A stretch of DNA of 18,232 nt, taken from positions 1-18,232 of the forward strand of contig CANHAW010000004.1 of the NCBI GenBank assembly GCA_947458675.1. Direction: 5' to 3'. The DNA is from Beijerinckiaceae bacterium. Its GTDB lineage: Bacteria; Pseudomonadota; Alphaproteobacteria; Rhizobiales; Beijerinckiaceae. The translations under genes were made by a program, and so were the position numbers. A model generated the notes under the pieces. It had not been told where the DNA came from and did no database searches. It saw only the letters and a program-made list of their open reading frames with translations. Below are positions 8,574 through 16,939 of the stretch, piece after piece. Each line of letters starts with the position of its first letter. Position 1 is the first letter of the stretch.

Positions 8574-9050
8574 TCAGGCGCGGCGTGTCACGATGACGCC
8601 GGCGACAATATCGTGGAGACAGCGTTTTTCGCCCGAAAGAAGCGAAACCAGCAGGATGAGCGGGGTGAGAAAGCTCCAGCTGAGGTAAAACAGCACCGCA
8701 TGGGCTGCAGCGATCAAGAAGGAGACGGGCCGCCCGTCCAGATGGCGCATTTCAAGATCCATGGCGCGCATGCCCGGTGTCGCCATGCGGGGGCCGGAAA
8801 TCGACAGTCCGTTATAGAACAGGGCAATGGCCGGAAAGAGCGGCGGTATCAGGTACCAGGTCAGGCCGAAAGTGACGATGCCCAGCACAAGCAGAACCGT
8901 GACGAAGAGCGAGAAGAGGATGCCGATCGCCACGAGATCGAAAGCGAGCGCGATCATGCGCCGTGTCCGCACGCCTGCGTGCGCCTCTTGCGGCAGCCGC
9001 ATCGGCCAGGTGATTGGGGTTCGCCCTGTATCGCTCACGATTGTCTCCAT
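8574..9050 (-). CDS. RDD-family integral membrane protein
   Basis: The 158-residue protein has the RDD landmarks: VRTRRMIALAFD (27-38) with R30-R31 and D38, PGMRAMDLEMR (92-102), and LHDIVAGVIV (145-154). Membrane helices are seen at about 33-62, 64-80 and 112-139. The role of the family is poorly known; some members take part in ion transport. I start at the ATG at 9050 (METIVSD...), backed by a weak GGTGG; a second in-frame ATG gives a shorter start (MRLPQE...). A longer open frame upstream is antisense to the M50 gene and was ignored. It lies directly upstream of bpt on the same strand and divergent from the M50 protease gene. Confidence 0.85.
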   Translation of the reverse strand: METIVSDTGRTPITWPMRLPQEAHAGVRTRRMIALAFDLVAIGILFSLFVTVLLVLGIVTFGLTWYLIPPLFPAIALFYNGLSISGPRMATPGMRAMDLEMRHLDGRPVSFLIAAAHAVLFYLSWSFLTPLILLVSLLSGEKRCLHDIVAGVIVTRRA

Positions 9051-9191
9051 TCGATAGCCACCGGACAAAGATGTGGGGCGTCTGCCCCGTTCCAGCAAGC
9101 TCTCTCGAAGCGAAGATGCGCTCATGTCGCACTGGCGAAGGCCGGCGACCGGGGCTAGTTTCAGGTGGGGGCCGATTGCGAAGGAACGCAA
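9051..9191. promoter_or_regulatory. Divergent intergenic region
   Basis: These 141 bases separate the divergent RDD and M50 genes and should hold both promoters. I see no convincing pair of promoter boxes on either strand. GGGGC (9075-9079) and GCCCC (9084-9088) make a 5-base stem with a 4-base loop near the start of the RDD transcript. AAGGAA at 9181-9186 is the ribosome site of the M50 gene. Confidence 0.3.
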
Positions 9192-10286
9192 ATGGTCTGG
9201 TCGCTGGTTATCGGGCGCGTGGCGGGAACAGCCATTCGCATCCACATTACATTTTTGATCTTTCTCGCCTGGATCGGCTTTTCGGCCTTTCGACAGGGTG
9301 GTCGCGCGGAGGCGCTGGAAAGCCTCCTCTTCATCTGCCTGCTTTTCCTGTGCGTGCTGCTGCATGAATTCGGTCACATATTCATGGCGCGACGTTTCGG
9401 GATCGCCACGCCCGATGTGACGCTGCTGCCGATTGGCGGCGTCGCCAGTCTGGAGCGCATTCCGGAAAAACCCTCGCAGGAATTGGCTGTCGCTCTTGCC
9501 GGCCCGGCCGTCAATGTCGTTATTGCGATTTTGCTGATCCTGCTGCTCGGGTCTCTCGCGCCGGCGGACATTACGCGCATCGAGGATCCCGGCCTTGGGC
9601 TGCTGGCGCGGCTGGCAAGCGCCAATATTTTTCTTGTGCTGTTCAACATGATCCCGGCCTTTCCGATGGATGGCGGGCGTGTGCTGCATGCGGTTCTTTC
9701 GATGCGGATCGGGCCGCAACGGGCCATGCAGATTGCCGCGCGCATCGGACAGGGATTTGCTTTTGTGTTGGGTTTCCTGGGCCTGTTCGGCAATCCTCTG
9801 CTGATCTTCATCGCCATTTTCGTTTACATTGCCGCGGCTGGCGAAGCGCAGGATGCGGAAATGCGCCATGCCTTTGCGGGCCTGCGCGTAGCCGATGCGA
9901 TGGAGACGCGTTTTTCAACAATACCGGCGCATGCGAGCCTCGAAGAGGCCGTCGACATATTGCTGGCCACACCGCAGCATGAGTTTCCGGTGATCGATGC
10001 TTTCGACAAGCCGGTCGGGTTGATTATGCGCGAGGATATTATTGCAGCATTGAAATCCCGAGAGCGCCTGACGCGGGTGATCGATGTGGCGCGTGAGCCC
10101 AAAGAGGGCCTGCGCGATCGCATGCCGCTGCAGCAGGCGCTCGATGACATGCGCCGCAACGGTCATGCCGCATTCAGCGTCATCGATGAAGATGGAAAGC
10201 TCGTCGGCATGCTCACGCCGCAGAATGTGGCGGAGATGCTGATGATCCGGCAGGCGCGGCCAGAATGGCGTTTTGGGCGGGTGTAG
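9192..10286 (+). CDS. M50 site-2-type membrane protease with two CBS domains
   Basis: The 364-residue protein is an intramembrane zinc metalloprotease of the M50 (site-2 protease) family. The zinc motif HEFGH lies at 58-62 within LLHEFGHIFMARRFG. The third metal ligand is D160 in NMIPAFPMDGGRVL (152-165). Membrane helices fall at about 13-30, 44-64, 98-121, 143-156 and 186-216. The C-terminal third holds two CBS repeats, the first with VADAMETRFSTIP and GLIMREDI, the second ending with KLVGMLTPQNVAEM; CBS pairs usually sense adenine nucleotides, so energy state may control the protease. I chose the ATG at 9192 because AAGGAA sits 5 bases upstream. The substrate is unknown. Confidence 0.88.
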   Translation: MVWSLVIGRVAGTAIRIHITFLIFLAWIGFSAFRQGGRAEALESLLFICLLFLCVLLHEFGHIFMARRFGIATPDVTLLPIGGVASLERIPEKPSQELAVALAGPAVNVVIAILLILLLGSLAPADITRIEDPGLGLLARLASANIFLVLFNMIPAFPMDGGRVLHAVLSMRIGPQRAMQIAARIGQGFAFVLGFLGLFGNPLLIFIAIFVYIAAAGEAQDAEMRHAFAGLRVADAMETRFSTIPAHASLEEAVDILLATPQHEFPVIDAFDKPVGLIMREDIIAALKSRERLTRVIDVAREPKEGLRDRMPLQQALDDMRRNGHAAFSVIDEDGKLVGMLTPQNVAEMLMIRQARPEWRFGRV

Positions 10287-10289
10287 GAC

Positions 10290-11345
<1,056 letters not shown>

Positions 11346-11380
11346 TTAGCACGGAAAAGCGGGCGTGCATAAGCCCCGCG

Positions 11381-11408
11381 TTGACCCCTGCATAAGGCCG
11401 GTCTATGC
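11381..11408 (+). promoter_or_regulatory. Candidate promoter for the membrane protein at 11451
   Basis: TTGACC (11381-11386) and CTATGC (11403-11408) lie 16 bases apart and match the alphaproteobacterial pattern well. They sit 42 bases before the ATG at 11451. The same gap must also carry the hemB promoter on the other strand, which I could not place with confidence. Confidence 0.5.
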
Positions 11409-11450
11409 GTCAAAAGGCTGGGGCACGAGCCCGGTCAAGCTGGATGAGCG

Positions 11451-11891
11451 ATGAATCTGAACCATCCGTTCGATGAAAAGGCGAAAGGCGAGGTTATCCA
11501 TCTGGGCGCCAGCGGCGGCTCGGCACGATGGGGCCTGTATCTCGTCATTTTTATGCGCTTGCTCGCGGCTTTGTGGCTTCTCCAGGGTTTGAACCATTGG
11601 CGGATGATCCTCTCCCCCGAGGGCGCAACGCTCGATGCCCTGCCGGCGCTGGCGGCCGGAACGATCGTCTTTTTCGCCGTGATCGATCTGGTGGCGGCCG
11701 TGGGCCTGTGGCTGGCCGTGCCTTGGGGCGGCGTTTTGTGGCTCTTCGCCATTGCCGCGCAAATGTTCCTGATCGGCTTTATGCCGGGGACCATCGAGGG
11801 CGGGCGTTTGATGCTGGCCCTCGATGTATCGCTCGTTGTCGCCTATTTCGTCTTGAGCTGGTACGCAGCCCAAGAGCGCGACGCGGTCTAG
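11451..11891 (+). CDS. Small four-helix inner-membrane protein
   Basis: The 146-residue product has a short hydrophilic start, then four hydrophobic segments at about 27-46, 63-89, 92-112 and 119-139. No signal peptide, catalytic motif or metal site is seen. It resembles the DUF6163-type proteins often found near hemB and the LdtR gene in rhizobia, but I cannot confirm this without a search. It has its own promoter candidate (11381-11408) and faces hemB head to head. It converges on the amidohydrolase gene with a 34-base gap. Its job is unknown. Confidence 0.75.
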   Translation: MNLNHPFDEKAKGEVIHLGASGGSARWGLYLVIFMRLLAALWLLQGLNHWRMILSPEGATLDALPALAAGTIVFFAVIDLVAAVGLWLAVPWGGVLWLFAIAAQMFLIGFMPGTIEGGRLMLALDVSLVVAYFVLSWYAAQERDAV

Positions 11892-11925
11892 CTCCTTTGC
11901 ATCATGAGCGGATCGGGCTGCGCCT

Positions 11926-12936
11926 TTACGCCTTCAGCCCGAAAAGCTCCTGTGCATTTTTATAGGCGATCTTCTCGCGCATCTCTTGCGGCATGTCGAT
12001 TGACTCGAGCACTTCGATCGTCTCGCGGATGTAGCCCGGTCCCTTTTCAGGATCGAACGGACAATCGGAGGCAAAGAGCACCTTGTCCTGCCCATAAAAA
12101 GCAAGGCCGCATTCCATTGCGCCGCGTGCGCCAAAGGTCGCTGTGTCGGCGTAGAAGTCCTTGAAATAATCGAACGGACGCTTCTTGAGATTTTTCAGCA
12201 CGACCGAATAATCCTCATCCGACGTGCGCTTGCCCAGCTGATCCCAGCCCGGCCCGACGCGGCCTTCGAAATAAGGAACCATCGCGCCCAGATGATGCGC
12301 GACAATCTTCATATTCGGCAGTTTGTCCATCATGCCGGAGAAGACGATGCGCGCCATGGCGGCAGAGGTTTCATAGGGCCAGCCGAAGGTCCACCAGATT
12401 TCATATTTGGATTTGTCTTCGTTCTTGTAGTCGGTCATGTCCTGCCCGCGGCAGGGATGAATGAGGATCGGCTTGTTGCGCTTGGCGCAGACTTCGAACA
12501 CGCCGAAGAACTCGGGCTCATCGAGCGGGCGCCCGGCAATGTTGGAATAGGTCTGCACGCCATTGGCGCCATTGTCGAAGGCGCGCTCGAGTTCGCGCGC
12601 CGCATCGGGATGCGTCATACAGACAGAGGCAGTATAGCCGGGAAAGCGATCGGGATATTTGGCGCAAAGTTCCGCCAGCCCATCATTGGCGATCTTCGAC
12701 ATTTCATGACCGAGCTCAGGCGCATATTCCTCCAGCGGCGGCTGCGAAATGGAGAGCACCTGCGAATAATTCTTGTCCCGAAACATATCCATGACGCGCA
12801 GGCGTTCATCGAGATCATAGATACAGGGAATGGCGCGCACGCGCTTGCCGATGGCCTGTTCAGTGCCGGGGATCGACAGCATTTTGTCGAAGAAGGCCTT
12901 GGGGAAGAAATGGTTGAAGGCGTCGATATATTGCAC
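11926..12936 (-). CDS. Amidohydrolase-2 (ACMSD-like) TIM-barrel protein
   Basis: The 336-residue protein belongs to the amidohydrolase-2 family, which includes ACMSD, gamma-resorcylate decarboxylase and related metal-dependent decarboxylases and hydratases. Landmarks: DAFNHFFP (5-12), ILIHPCRG (157-164) with H160, VAHHLGAMVPYFEGR (212-226) with H214 and H215, and FASDCPFDPEKG (288-299) with D291. The first His of the HxH metal motif is Phe7, so only H9 of that pair remains. The GTG start is backed by AGAGGA about 7 bases upstream. Substrate is unknown; acidic aromatic or muconate-type compounds are typical of the family. Its neighbours give no pathway clue. Confidence 0.85.
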   Translation of the reverse strand: MQYIDAFNHFFPKAFFDKMLSIPGTEQAIGKRVRAIPCIYDLDERLRVMDMFRDKNYSQVLSISQPPLEEYAPELGHEMSKIANDGLAELCAKYPDRFPGYTASVCMTHPDAARELERAFDNGANGVQTYSNIAGRPLDEPEFFGVFEVCAKRNKPILIHPCRGQDMTDYKNEDKSKYEIWWTFGWPYETSAAMARIVFSGMMDKLPNMKIVAHHLGAMVPYFEGRVGPGWDQLGKRTSDEDYSVVLKNLKKRPFDYFKDFYADTATFGARGAMECGLAFYGQDKVLFASDCPFDPEKGPGYIRETIEVLESIDMPQEMREKIAYKNAQELFGLKA

Positions 12937-12991
12937 TGAGCGTTCCTCTCGATCTGGCGCAGCTCAAGGCCGCGTTCTGAATCGCGCATCA

Positions 12992-13019
12992 AACTAGGCG
13001 CGGATGGTGTGCCGGGCAA
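12992..13019 (-). promoter_or_regulatory. Candidate promoter for the amidohydrolase
   Basis: On the minus strand TTGCCC (13014-13019) and CTAGTT (12992-12997) are 16 bases apart, about 55 bases before the GTG start of the amidohydrolase. The match is moderate. Confidence 0.3.
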
Positions 13020-13231
13020 CTGCGCGCCTTTGGCGGCAGCAGTTTTCCAACGTTGCGTCATGTCCGTTAAAGTTAAGCAAAGTCTTCCTTTTACAGATCA
13101 TTCACTGCAACAGGTAAACTCATGATTCAGACTGTTATTTAAACTGCTCTTCATCGCGCATCCCTAGACTTTGCATATTGTCTGGCCGGCCATTGCTTCG
13201 GTCGCGCTCATTGTACTTGTGGGGTTGCAAG
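13020..13231. promoter_or_regulatory. AT-richer regulatory region upstream of ldtR
   Basis: This stretch, part of the 295-base gap between the divergent amidohydrolase and ldtR genes, is clearly richer in A and T than the surrounding coding DNA between about 13060 and 13180. It contains a perfect 10-base palindrome TGGCCGGCCA (13183-13192), TTTAC (13091-13095) facing GTAAA (13113-13117), and CTTG/CAAG flanking the ldtR ribosome site. No promoter boxes stand out, and no open frame is supported. Published work on LdtR shows it acts as a transcriptional regulator of ldtP, and autoregulation here is likely but not shown. Confidence 0.4.
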
Positions 13232-13741
13232 ATGAACACCGTTCTCAAGAAGGAGACATTATCGCGCGCCGAGCGTCTGGGCGAGGTGCGGCCGGCCTAT
13301 CTCGAGGCGCTGACGCTCGTTGAGCGCCTGCATCGCCGTCTGCTGGATGTCATCAAGGACGAATTCGACCGCCGCGGCCGCAGCGACATTAATGCGGTTC
13401 AGGCCTTGCTGCTCTACAATATTGGCGACAAGGAATTGACGGCCGGCGAGCTGCGCACGCGCGGTTATTATCTGGGCTCCAATGTCTCCTATAACGTGAA
13501 GAAGCTGGTCGAGATGCAATATCTCCATCATGCCCGCTCGCGTGTCGATCGTCGCGCCGTGCGTATCAGTCTGACGCAAAGGGGGCGGGAGGTGCATGAT
13601 GTCGTCACCAGCCTCTATGAAAAGCATGTGCTGACGGTGGAGCAGATCGGCGGCATTTCGGGCGATGATTTTTCCCGCCTGAATGTGGCTTTGGCCCGGC
13701 TCGAGCGCTTCTGGACCGACCAGATCAGGTTCCGCCTCTGA
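13232..13741 (+). CDS. ldtR: MarR-family transcriptional regulator LdtR
   Basis: The 169-residue protein is a winged-helix regulator of the MarR family. Between residues 38 and 115 the sequence runs through NAVQALLLYNIGDKELTAGE, then TRGYYLGSNVSYNVKKLVEM, the recognition helix, and VDRRAVRISLTQRGREV, the wing. It closely resembles LdtR as I know it from Liberibacter and Sinorhizobium, the activator of an L,D-transpeptidase gene in osmotic stress tolerance. The neighbour at 14031 encodes just such an enzyme, supporting the call. The ATG at 13232 follows GGGG; the longer start at a TTG at 13178 adds 18 residues with no match. An intrinsic terminator follows at 13775. Confidence 0.9.
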   Translation: MNTVLKKETLSRAERLGEVRPAYLEALTLVERLHRRLLDVIKDEFDRRGRSDINAVQALLLYNIGDKELTAGELRTRGYYLGSNVSYNVKKLVEMQYLHHARSRVDRRAVRISLTQRGREVHDVVTSLYEKHVLTVEQIGGISGDDFSRLNVALARLERFWTDQIRFRL

Positions 13742-13774
13742 CCCCTGCGCGCCAGGACGGGGCCGGACATGCCG

Positions 13775-13796
13775 AGGCGCCTGCGGGGCGCCTTTT
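13775..13796 (+). terminator. Intrinsic terminator after ldtR
   Basis: AGGCGCC (13775-13781) and GGCGCCT (13787-13793) form a perfect 7-base stem with a 5-base loop, followed by four T at 13793-13796. It lies 34 bases after the ldtR stop and separates ldtR from ldtP. Confidence 0.75.
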
Positions 13797-14030
13797 GGCT
13801 TTTCTCGCCTGAGTGTGACCGATGTGCAGCTTGGCTGCCACAAAAAGGCCTTGCTGTTCTTTCTTTCTTTACCTCGTTCGTGTAGCGCTGGCGTTTCAGG
13901 CGGCATGTCAATGCCTCGCCGATGCAGTGCCGGGCGGACCCGCAAGACCCTTTATGGGCGACGCCGCTCGTAGGGTGGAGCGCCAGAGGGGTTGAGCCTC
14001 GACCGAGTTTGAAGACGCATTGGAGCCATT
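13797..14030 (+). promoter_or_regulatory. Leader and presumed promoter region of ldtP
   Basis: These 234 bases between the ldtR terminator and the ldtP start should hold the ldtP promoter and any LdtR site. A pyrimidine stretch TTCTTTCTTTCTTT (13857-13870) consists of three and a half TTCT units. TTGCTG (13851-13856) could be a -35 box, but no good -10 box follows at the right distance. No small gene is supported. GGAG at 14022-14025 is the ldtP ribosome site. Confidence 0.4.
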
Positions 14031-15380
14031 GTGAGCAAGTTGACCTCTTCCATTTCGCGCCGGGCCTTTGCCCGCGGCCTCACTTTTGGCCTGGCCGCCC
14101 TCGGGGCTGGTCGGTGCGGCTTGACGGAGGCTTTTGCCGCCCCGGCCGATCCCATGGCGGCTTTGTTCAGCGAACAGGCCGAATGGGTGCAGAAATATGA
14201 TGCCGATCCGCGCCTTGCCGTGCCGCGGACGACGACCCCCATTCTGTCCCAGCAGACGATTGCCGAGACGGAGCGCGCCATCGCCCTCTATCAGGATCTG
14301 GCAGCGCGTGGCGGCTGGAACGGCGTTCCGGCCCAGACGATGAAACTGGGCAGCCGAAACAATGCCGTCGTGGCCTTGCGCCAGCGTCTTGTGGCCAGCG
14401 GCGATCTCGATTCGTCGGCGGGTGCATCCCCCGTGTTCGATTCTTATGTGGAAGCGGGCGTGAAGCGGTTTCAGGCCCGGCATGGCATTTCGCCGACCGG
14501 CGTTGTTGCCCAGCAGACGCTTGCTGCCCTGAATGTGCCGGCTCAGGTTCGCGCGCGCCAGTTGGAGATCAATCTGGTTCGCCTGCGTTCCTTCTCGAGC
14601 AATCTCGGCCACCGCCATGTAACGATGAATATTCCCGGCGCCTCGGTGGAGACGGTCGAGGGCGGGCAGGTCGCAACCCATCATGCCGCAGGCGTGGGCA
14701 AGATCGACCGCCAATCGCCGGTCATGCAGGCGCGCGCTGTCGAGGTGAATTTCAATCCTTTCTGGACTGTTCCTGCATCGATCATCCGCAAGGATCTGAT
14801 CCCCAAAATGCAGGCGGATCCGAACTATCTCACGGACAACCGCATCCGCGTCTACAATTCCGCCGGTGTGGAAGTGGCGCCGCGCGCGATCAACTGGAAT
14901 TCGCTCGAAGCTACGCAATACAAGTTCCGGCAGGATCCGGGCGGCGACGTCAATTCGCTTGGTTTCGTGCGGATCAACATTCCAAACCCGCATGGCGTCT
15001 ATATGCATGACACGCCGGCCAAGGGCATTTTCGGCGACGATTTCCGCTTCGTCTCCTCGGGCTGCGTGCGCGTGCAAAATGTCCGCGATTATGTCGCCTG
15101 GCTGCTCAAGGATACGCCGGGCTGGAGCCGCGACCAGATCGATGACGCCATTCGCTCGGGCCAGCGCGTCGATGCGCGGCTCACGCAGGCCGTGCCGGTC
15201 TATTGGATCTATGTCACGGCCTGGGCCAATGACGGGCTCATCCAGTTCCGCGACGATATTTACCAGCGCGATGGTCTGGGCGCGTCAGCCGCTCTGGCCG
15301 CAGCCTCGGCCCGCGCCGATGAGCCGCAGGCAGGCGGCCTGCTCGAGCCCATGCCGCTCGCCGAAATCCCGCGGCGCTGA
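14031..15380 (+). CDS. ldtP: Exported L,D-transpeptidase, YkuD domain
   Basis: This enzyme makes 3-3 cross-links in periplasmic peptidoglycan or attaches lipoproteins to it. The 449-residue protein starts with a twin-arginine signal SRRAFARG (9-16), a hydrophobic stretch and a probable cut after AFA (34-36). A peptidoglycan-binding repeat covers about 104-169 (KLGSRNNAVVALRQRLVASG ... VKRFQARHGISPTG). The YkuD catalytic domain runs from about 195 to 360, with H326 in HDTPAKG and C345 in SSGCVRVQN. It resembles the YcbB-like group with a long insert. The start is GTG with GGAG 5 bases upstream. LdtR likely controls it. A strong terminator follows. Confidence 0.9.
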   Translation: MSKLTSSISRRAFARGLTFGLAALGAGRCGLTEAFAAPADPMAALFSEQAEWVQKYDADPRLAVPRTTTPILSQQTIAETERAIALYQDLAARGGWNGVPAQTMKLGSRNNAVVALRQRLVASGDLDSSAGASPVFDSYVEAGVKRFQARHGISPTGVVAQQTLAALNVPAQVRARQLEINLVRLRSFSSNLGHRHVTMNIPGASVETVEGGQVATHHAAGVGKIDRQSPVMQARAVEVNFNPFWTVPASIIRKDLIPKMQADPNYLTDNRIRVYNSAGVEVAPRAINWNSLEATQYKFRQDPGGDVNSLGFVRINIPNPHGVYMHDTPAKGIFGDDFRFVSSGCVRVQNVRDYVAWLLKDTPGWSRDQIDDAIRSGQRVDARLTQAVPVYWIYVTAWANDGLIQFRDDIYQRDGLGASAALAAASARADEPQAGGLLEPMPLAEIPRR

Positions 15381-15398
15381 TCCGCCGCTCACAAAGGC

Positions 15399-15429
15399 AA
15401 AGGCCCGCCCCGCTCAGGGCGGGCCTTTT
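15399..15429 (+). terminator. Strong intrinsic terminator after ldtP
   Basis: AAAGGCCCGCCC (15399-15410) and GGGCGGGCCTTT (15417-15428) form a perfect 12-base stem around a 6-base loop, ending in TTTT (15426-15429). It isolates ldtP from the glyA operon. Confidence 0.93.
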
Positions 15430-15497
15430 CCTTTGGCGGGGCAGCCGGATTCCGGTCGAAAGGCCATTCTGTCGTCTTTGCGTCACAGACGGACCAT

Positions 15498-15545
15498 GCT
15501 AAGGCGGGTGCGTTTAGCGACCCGGCTTGGAACTATATGTTGCGT
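15498..15545 (+). promoter_or_regulatory. Candidate glyA promoter with NrdR-box-like sequence
   Basis: CTATAT at 15533-15538 is a perfect alphaproteobacterial -10 box about 91 bases before the glyA start; the matching -35 is weak (CGTTTA at 15511-15516). The 16 bases at 15530-15545 read GAACTATATGTTGCGT and match the NrdR-box consensus acaCwAtATaTwGwgT at all seven capital positions. Just upstream, GCTAA (15498-15502) and TTAGC (15514-15518) form an inverted repeat. NrdR boxes usually come in pairs about 31 bases apart; I see no clear second copy. Confidence 0.4.
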
Positions 15546-15629
15546 GCGCGGCCTCTTGGCCCGCCCATAGGTTCCATTTCCGGAAGATTGGAATGGCCGC
15601 CCAGGGTGGCCCAGACAGGAGCAGGGCGA

Positions 15630-16925
15630 ATGTCCCAGACCGCGTACAAGCTCTCCAACTCCTTTTTCGGAGCGAGCCTTGCCGAGACCGATCCGGAAAT
15701 CGCCCGCGCCATCGATCTTGAGCTGGGCCGCCAGCGCGACGAGATCGAGCTGATCGCATCCGAAAACATCGTCTCGCGCGCTGTGCTTGAAGCGCAGGGC
15801 TCGGTGATGACGAATAAATATGCCGAAGGCTATCCGGGCCGTCGCTATTATGGCGGCTGCCAGTTTGTCGATATCGCCGAAAATCTCGCTATCGAGCGCC
15901 TGACCAAGCTCTTCGGTTGCAAATTCGCCAATGTGCAGCCCAATTCCGGATCGCAAGCCAATCAGGCTGTCTTCCTCGCGCTGCTGCAGCCGGGCGATAC
16001 ATTTATGGGTCTCGATCTTGCCGCCGGCGGACATTTGACCCACGGCTCGACGGTCAACATGTCGGGTAAATGGTTCAAGGCCGTCAGCTATGGTGTGAAC
16101 CCTGAGACGCAAATGCTCGACATGGAGCAGGTTGCGAAACTGGCGCGCGAACACAAGCCCAAGCTCATCATCGCCGGCGGCTCGGCCTATGCGCGTCATT
16201 GGGATTTCGCGGCCTTCCGCGCCATTGCCGATGAGATCGGCGCCTATTTCCTCGTCGATATGGCGCATTTCTCCGGCCTTGTTGCGGGCGGTGCGCATCC
16301 CTCGCCAATTCCCCATGCGCATGTCGTGACATCGACGACGCACAAGACTTTGCGCGGACCGCGTGGCGGCATCATCCTCACGGATGATGAGGCGCTCGCG
16401 AAGAAGCTCAATTCAGCCATCTTCCCCGGCTTGCAGGGCGGCCCTTTGATGCATGTCATTGCCGCCAAGGCGGTGGCTTTCGGTGAGGCTTTGCTTCCTG
16501 AATTCAAGGTCTATGCGCAGCAGGTTGTCACCAATGCCAAGGCGCTCGCCGAGACATTGCGCAGCGGCGGCTTCGACATTGTGACGGGTGGCACTGACAA
16601 TCATCTGATGCTCGTCGATCTGCGTCCGAAGAAGCTCAATGGCAAGATTTCGGAAGCAGCCCTTGGGCGCGCCCATATCACCTGCAACAAGAATGGCATT
16701 CCCTTCGATCCGGAAAAGCCGATGGTCACATCGGGCATTCGTCTGGGCACACCAGCGGCGACATCGCGCGGGTTCGGTGTGGCCGAATTCCAGAGCGTTG
16801 GAAAACTCATCATCGAGACGCTCGATGGCCTCGCCAAAAATGGCGAAGAGGGCAATGCGGCGGTCGAGGCTGCGGTGCGCGAGAAAGTCACGGTACTGAC
16901 GCAGCGCTTTCCGATTTATCCCTGA
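15630..16925 (+). CDS. glyA: Serine hydroxymethyltransferase
   Basis: GlyA is a PLP enzyme that converts serine and tetrahydrofolate to glycine and 5,10-methylene-tetrahydrofolate, the main source of one-carbon units. From the ATG at 15630 the product has 431 residues, the family length. It shows [23 protein letters not shown], the active-site lysine K239 in [14 protein letters not shown], and [10 protein letters not shown] near the C-terminus. I chose this start because AGGAG sits 8 bases upstream; an in-frame ATG at 15537 would add 31 residues with no family match and overlaps the presumed promoter. nrdR follows after 14 bases, so they form an operon. Confidence 0.97.
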   Translation: MSQTAYKLSNSFFGASLAETDPEIARAIDLELGRQRDEIELIASENIVSRAVLEAQGSVMTNKYAEGYPGRRYYGGCQFVDIAENLAIERLTKLFGCKFANVQPNSGSQANQAVFLALLQPGDTFMGLDLAAGGHLTHGSTVNMSGKWFKAVSYGVNPETQMLDMEQVAKLAREHKPKLIIAGGSAYARHWDFAAFRAIADEIGAYFLVDMAHFSGLVAGGAHPSPIPHAHVVTSTTHKTLRGPRGGIILTDDEALAKKLNSAIFPGLQGGPLMHVIAAKAVAFGEALLPEFKVYAQQVVTNAKALAETLRSGGFDIVTGGTDNHLMLVDLRPKKLNGKISEAALGRAHITCNKNGIPFDPEKPMVTSGIRLGTPAATSRGFGVAEFQSVGKLIIETLDGLAKNGEEGNAAVEAAVREKVTVLTQRFPIYP

Positions 16926-16939
16926 GACGGATCACAATC

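Noticed and set aside
9051..9869. N-terminal extension of the RDD frame
   Set aside because: The frame stays open upstream but is antisense to the M50 gene and of low-complexity composition; RDD homology starts near the ATG at 9050.
12937..13231. A small gene or RNA gene in the 295-base gap before ldtR
   Set aside because: No open frame with a ribosome site and no tRNA-like or other known RNA fold was seen; the stretch reads as a divergent promoter region.
13908..15077. A 389-codon open frame on the minus strand
   Set aside because: It is antisense to the clear ldtP gene and its translation is rich in Arg and His with no family motif.
15546..15629. A riboswitch in the glyA leader
   Set aside because: Short dyads such as TTCC/GGAA and GGCC/GGCC are present, but nothing matches a glycine, SAM or tetrahydrofolate riboswitch core that I can recognise.
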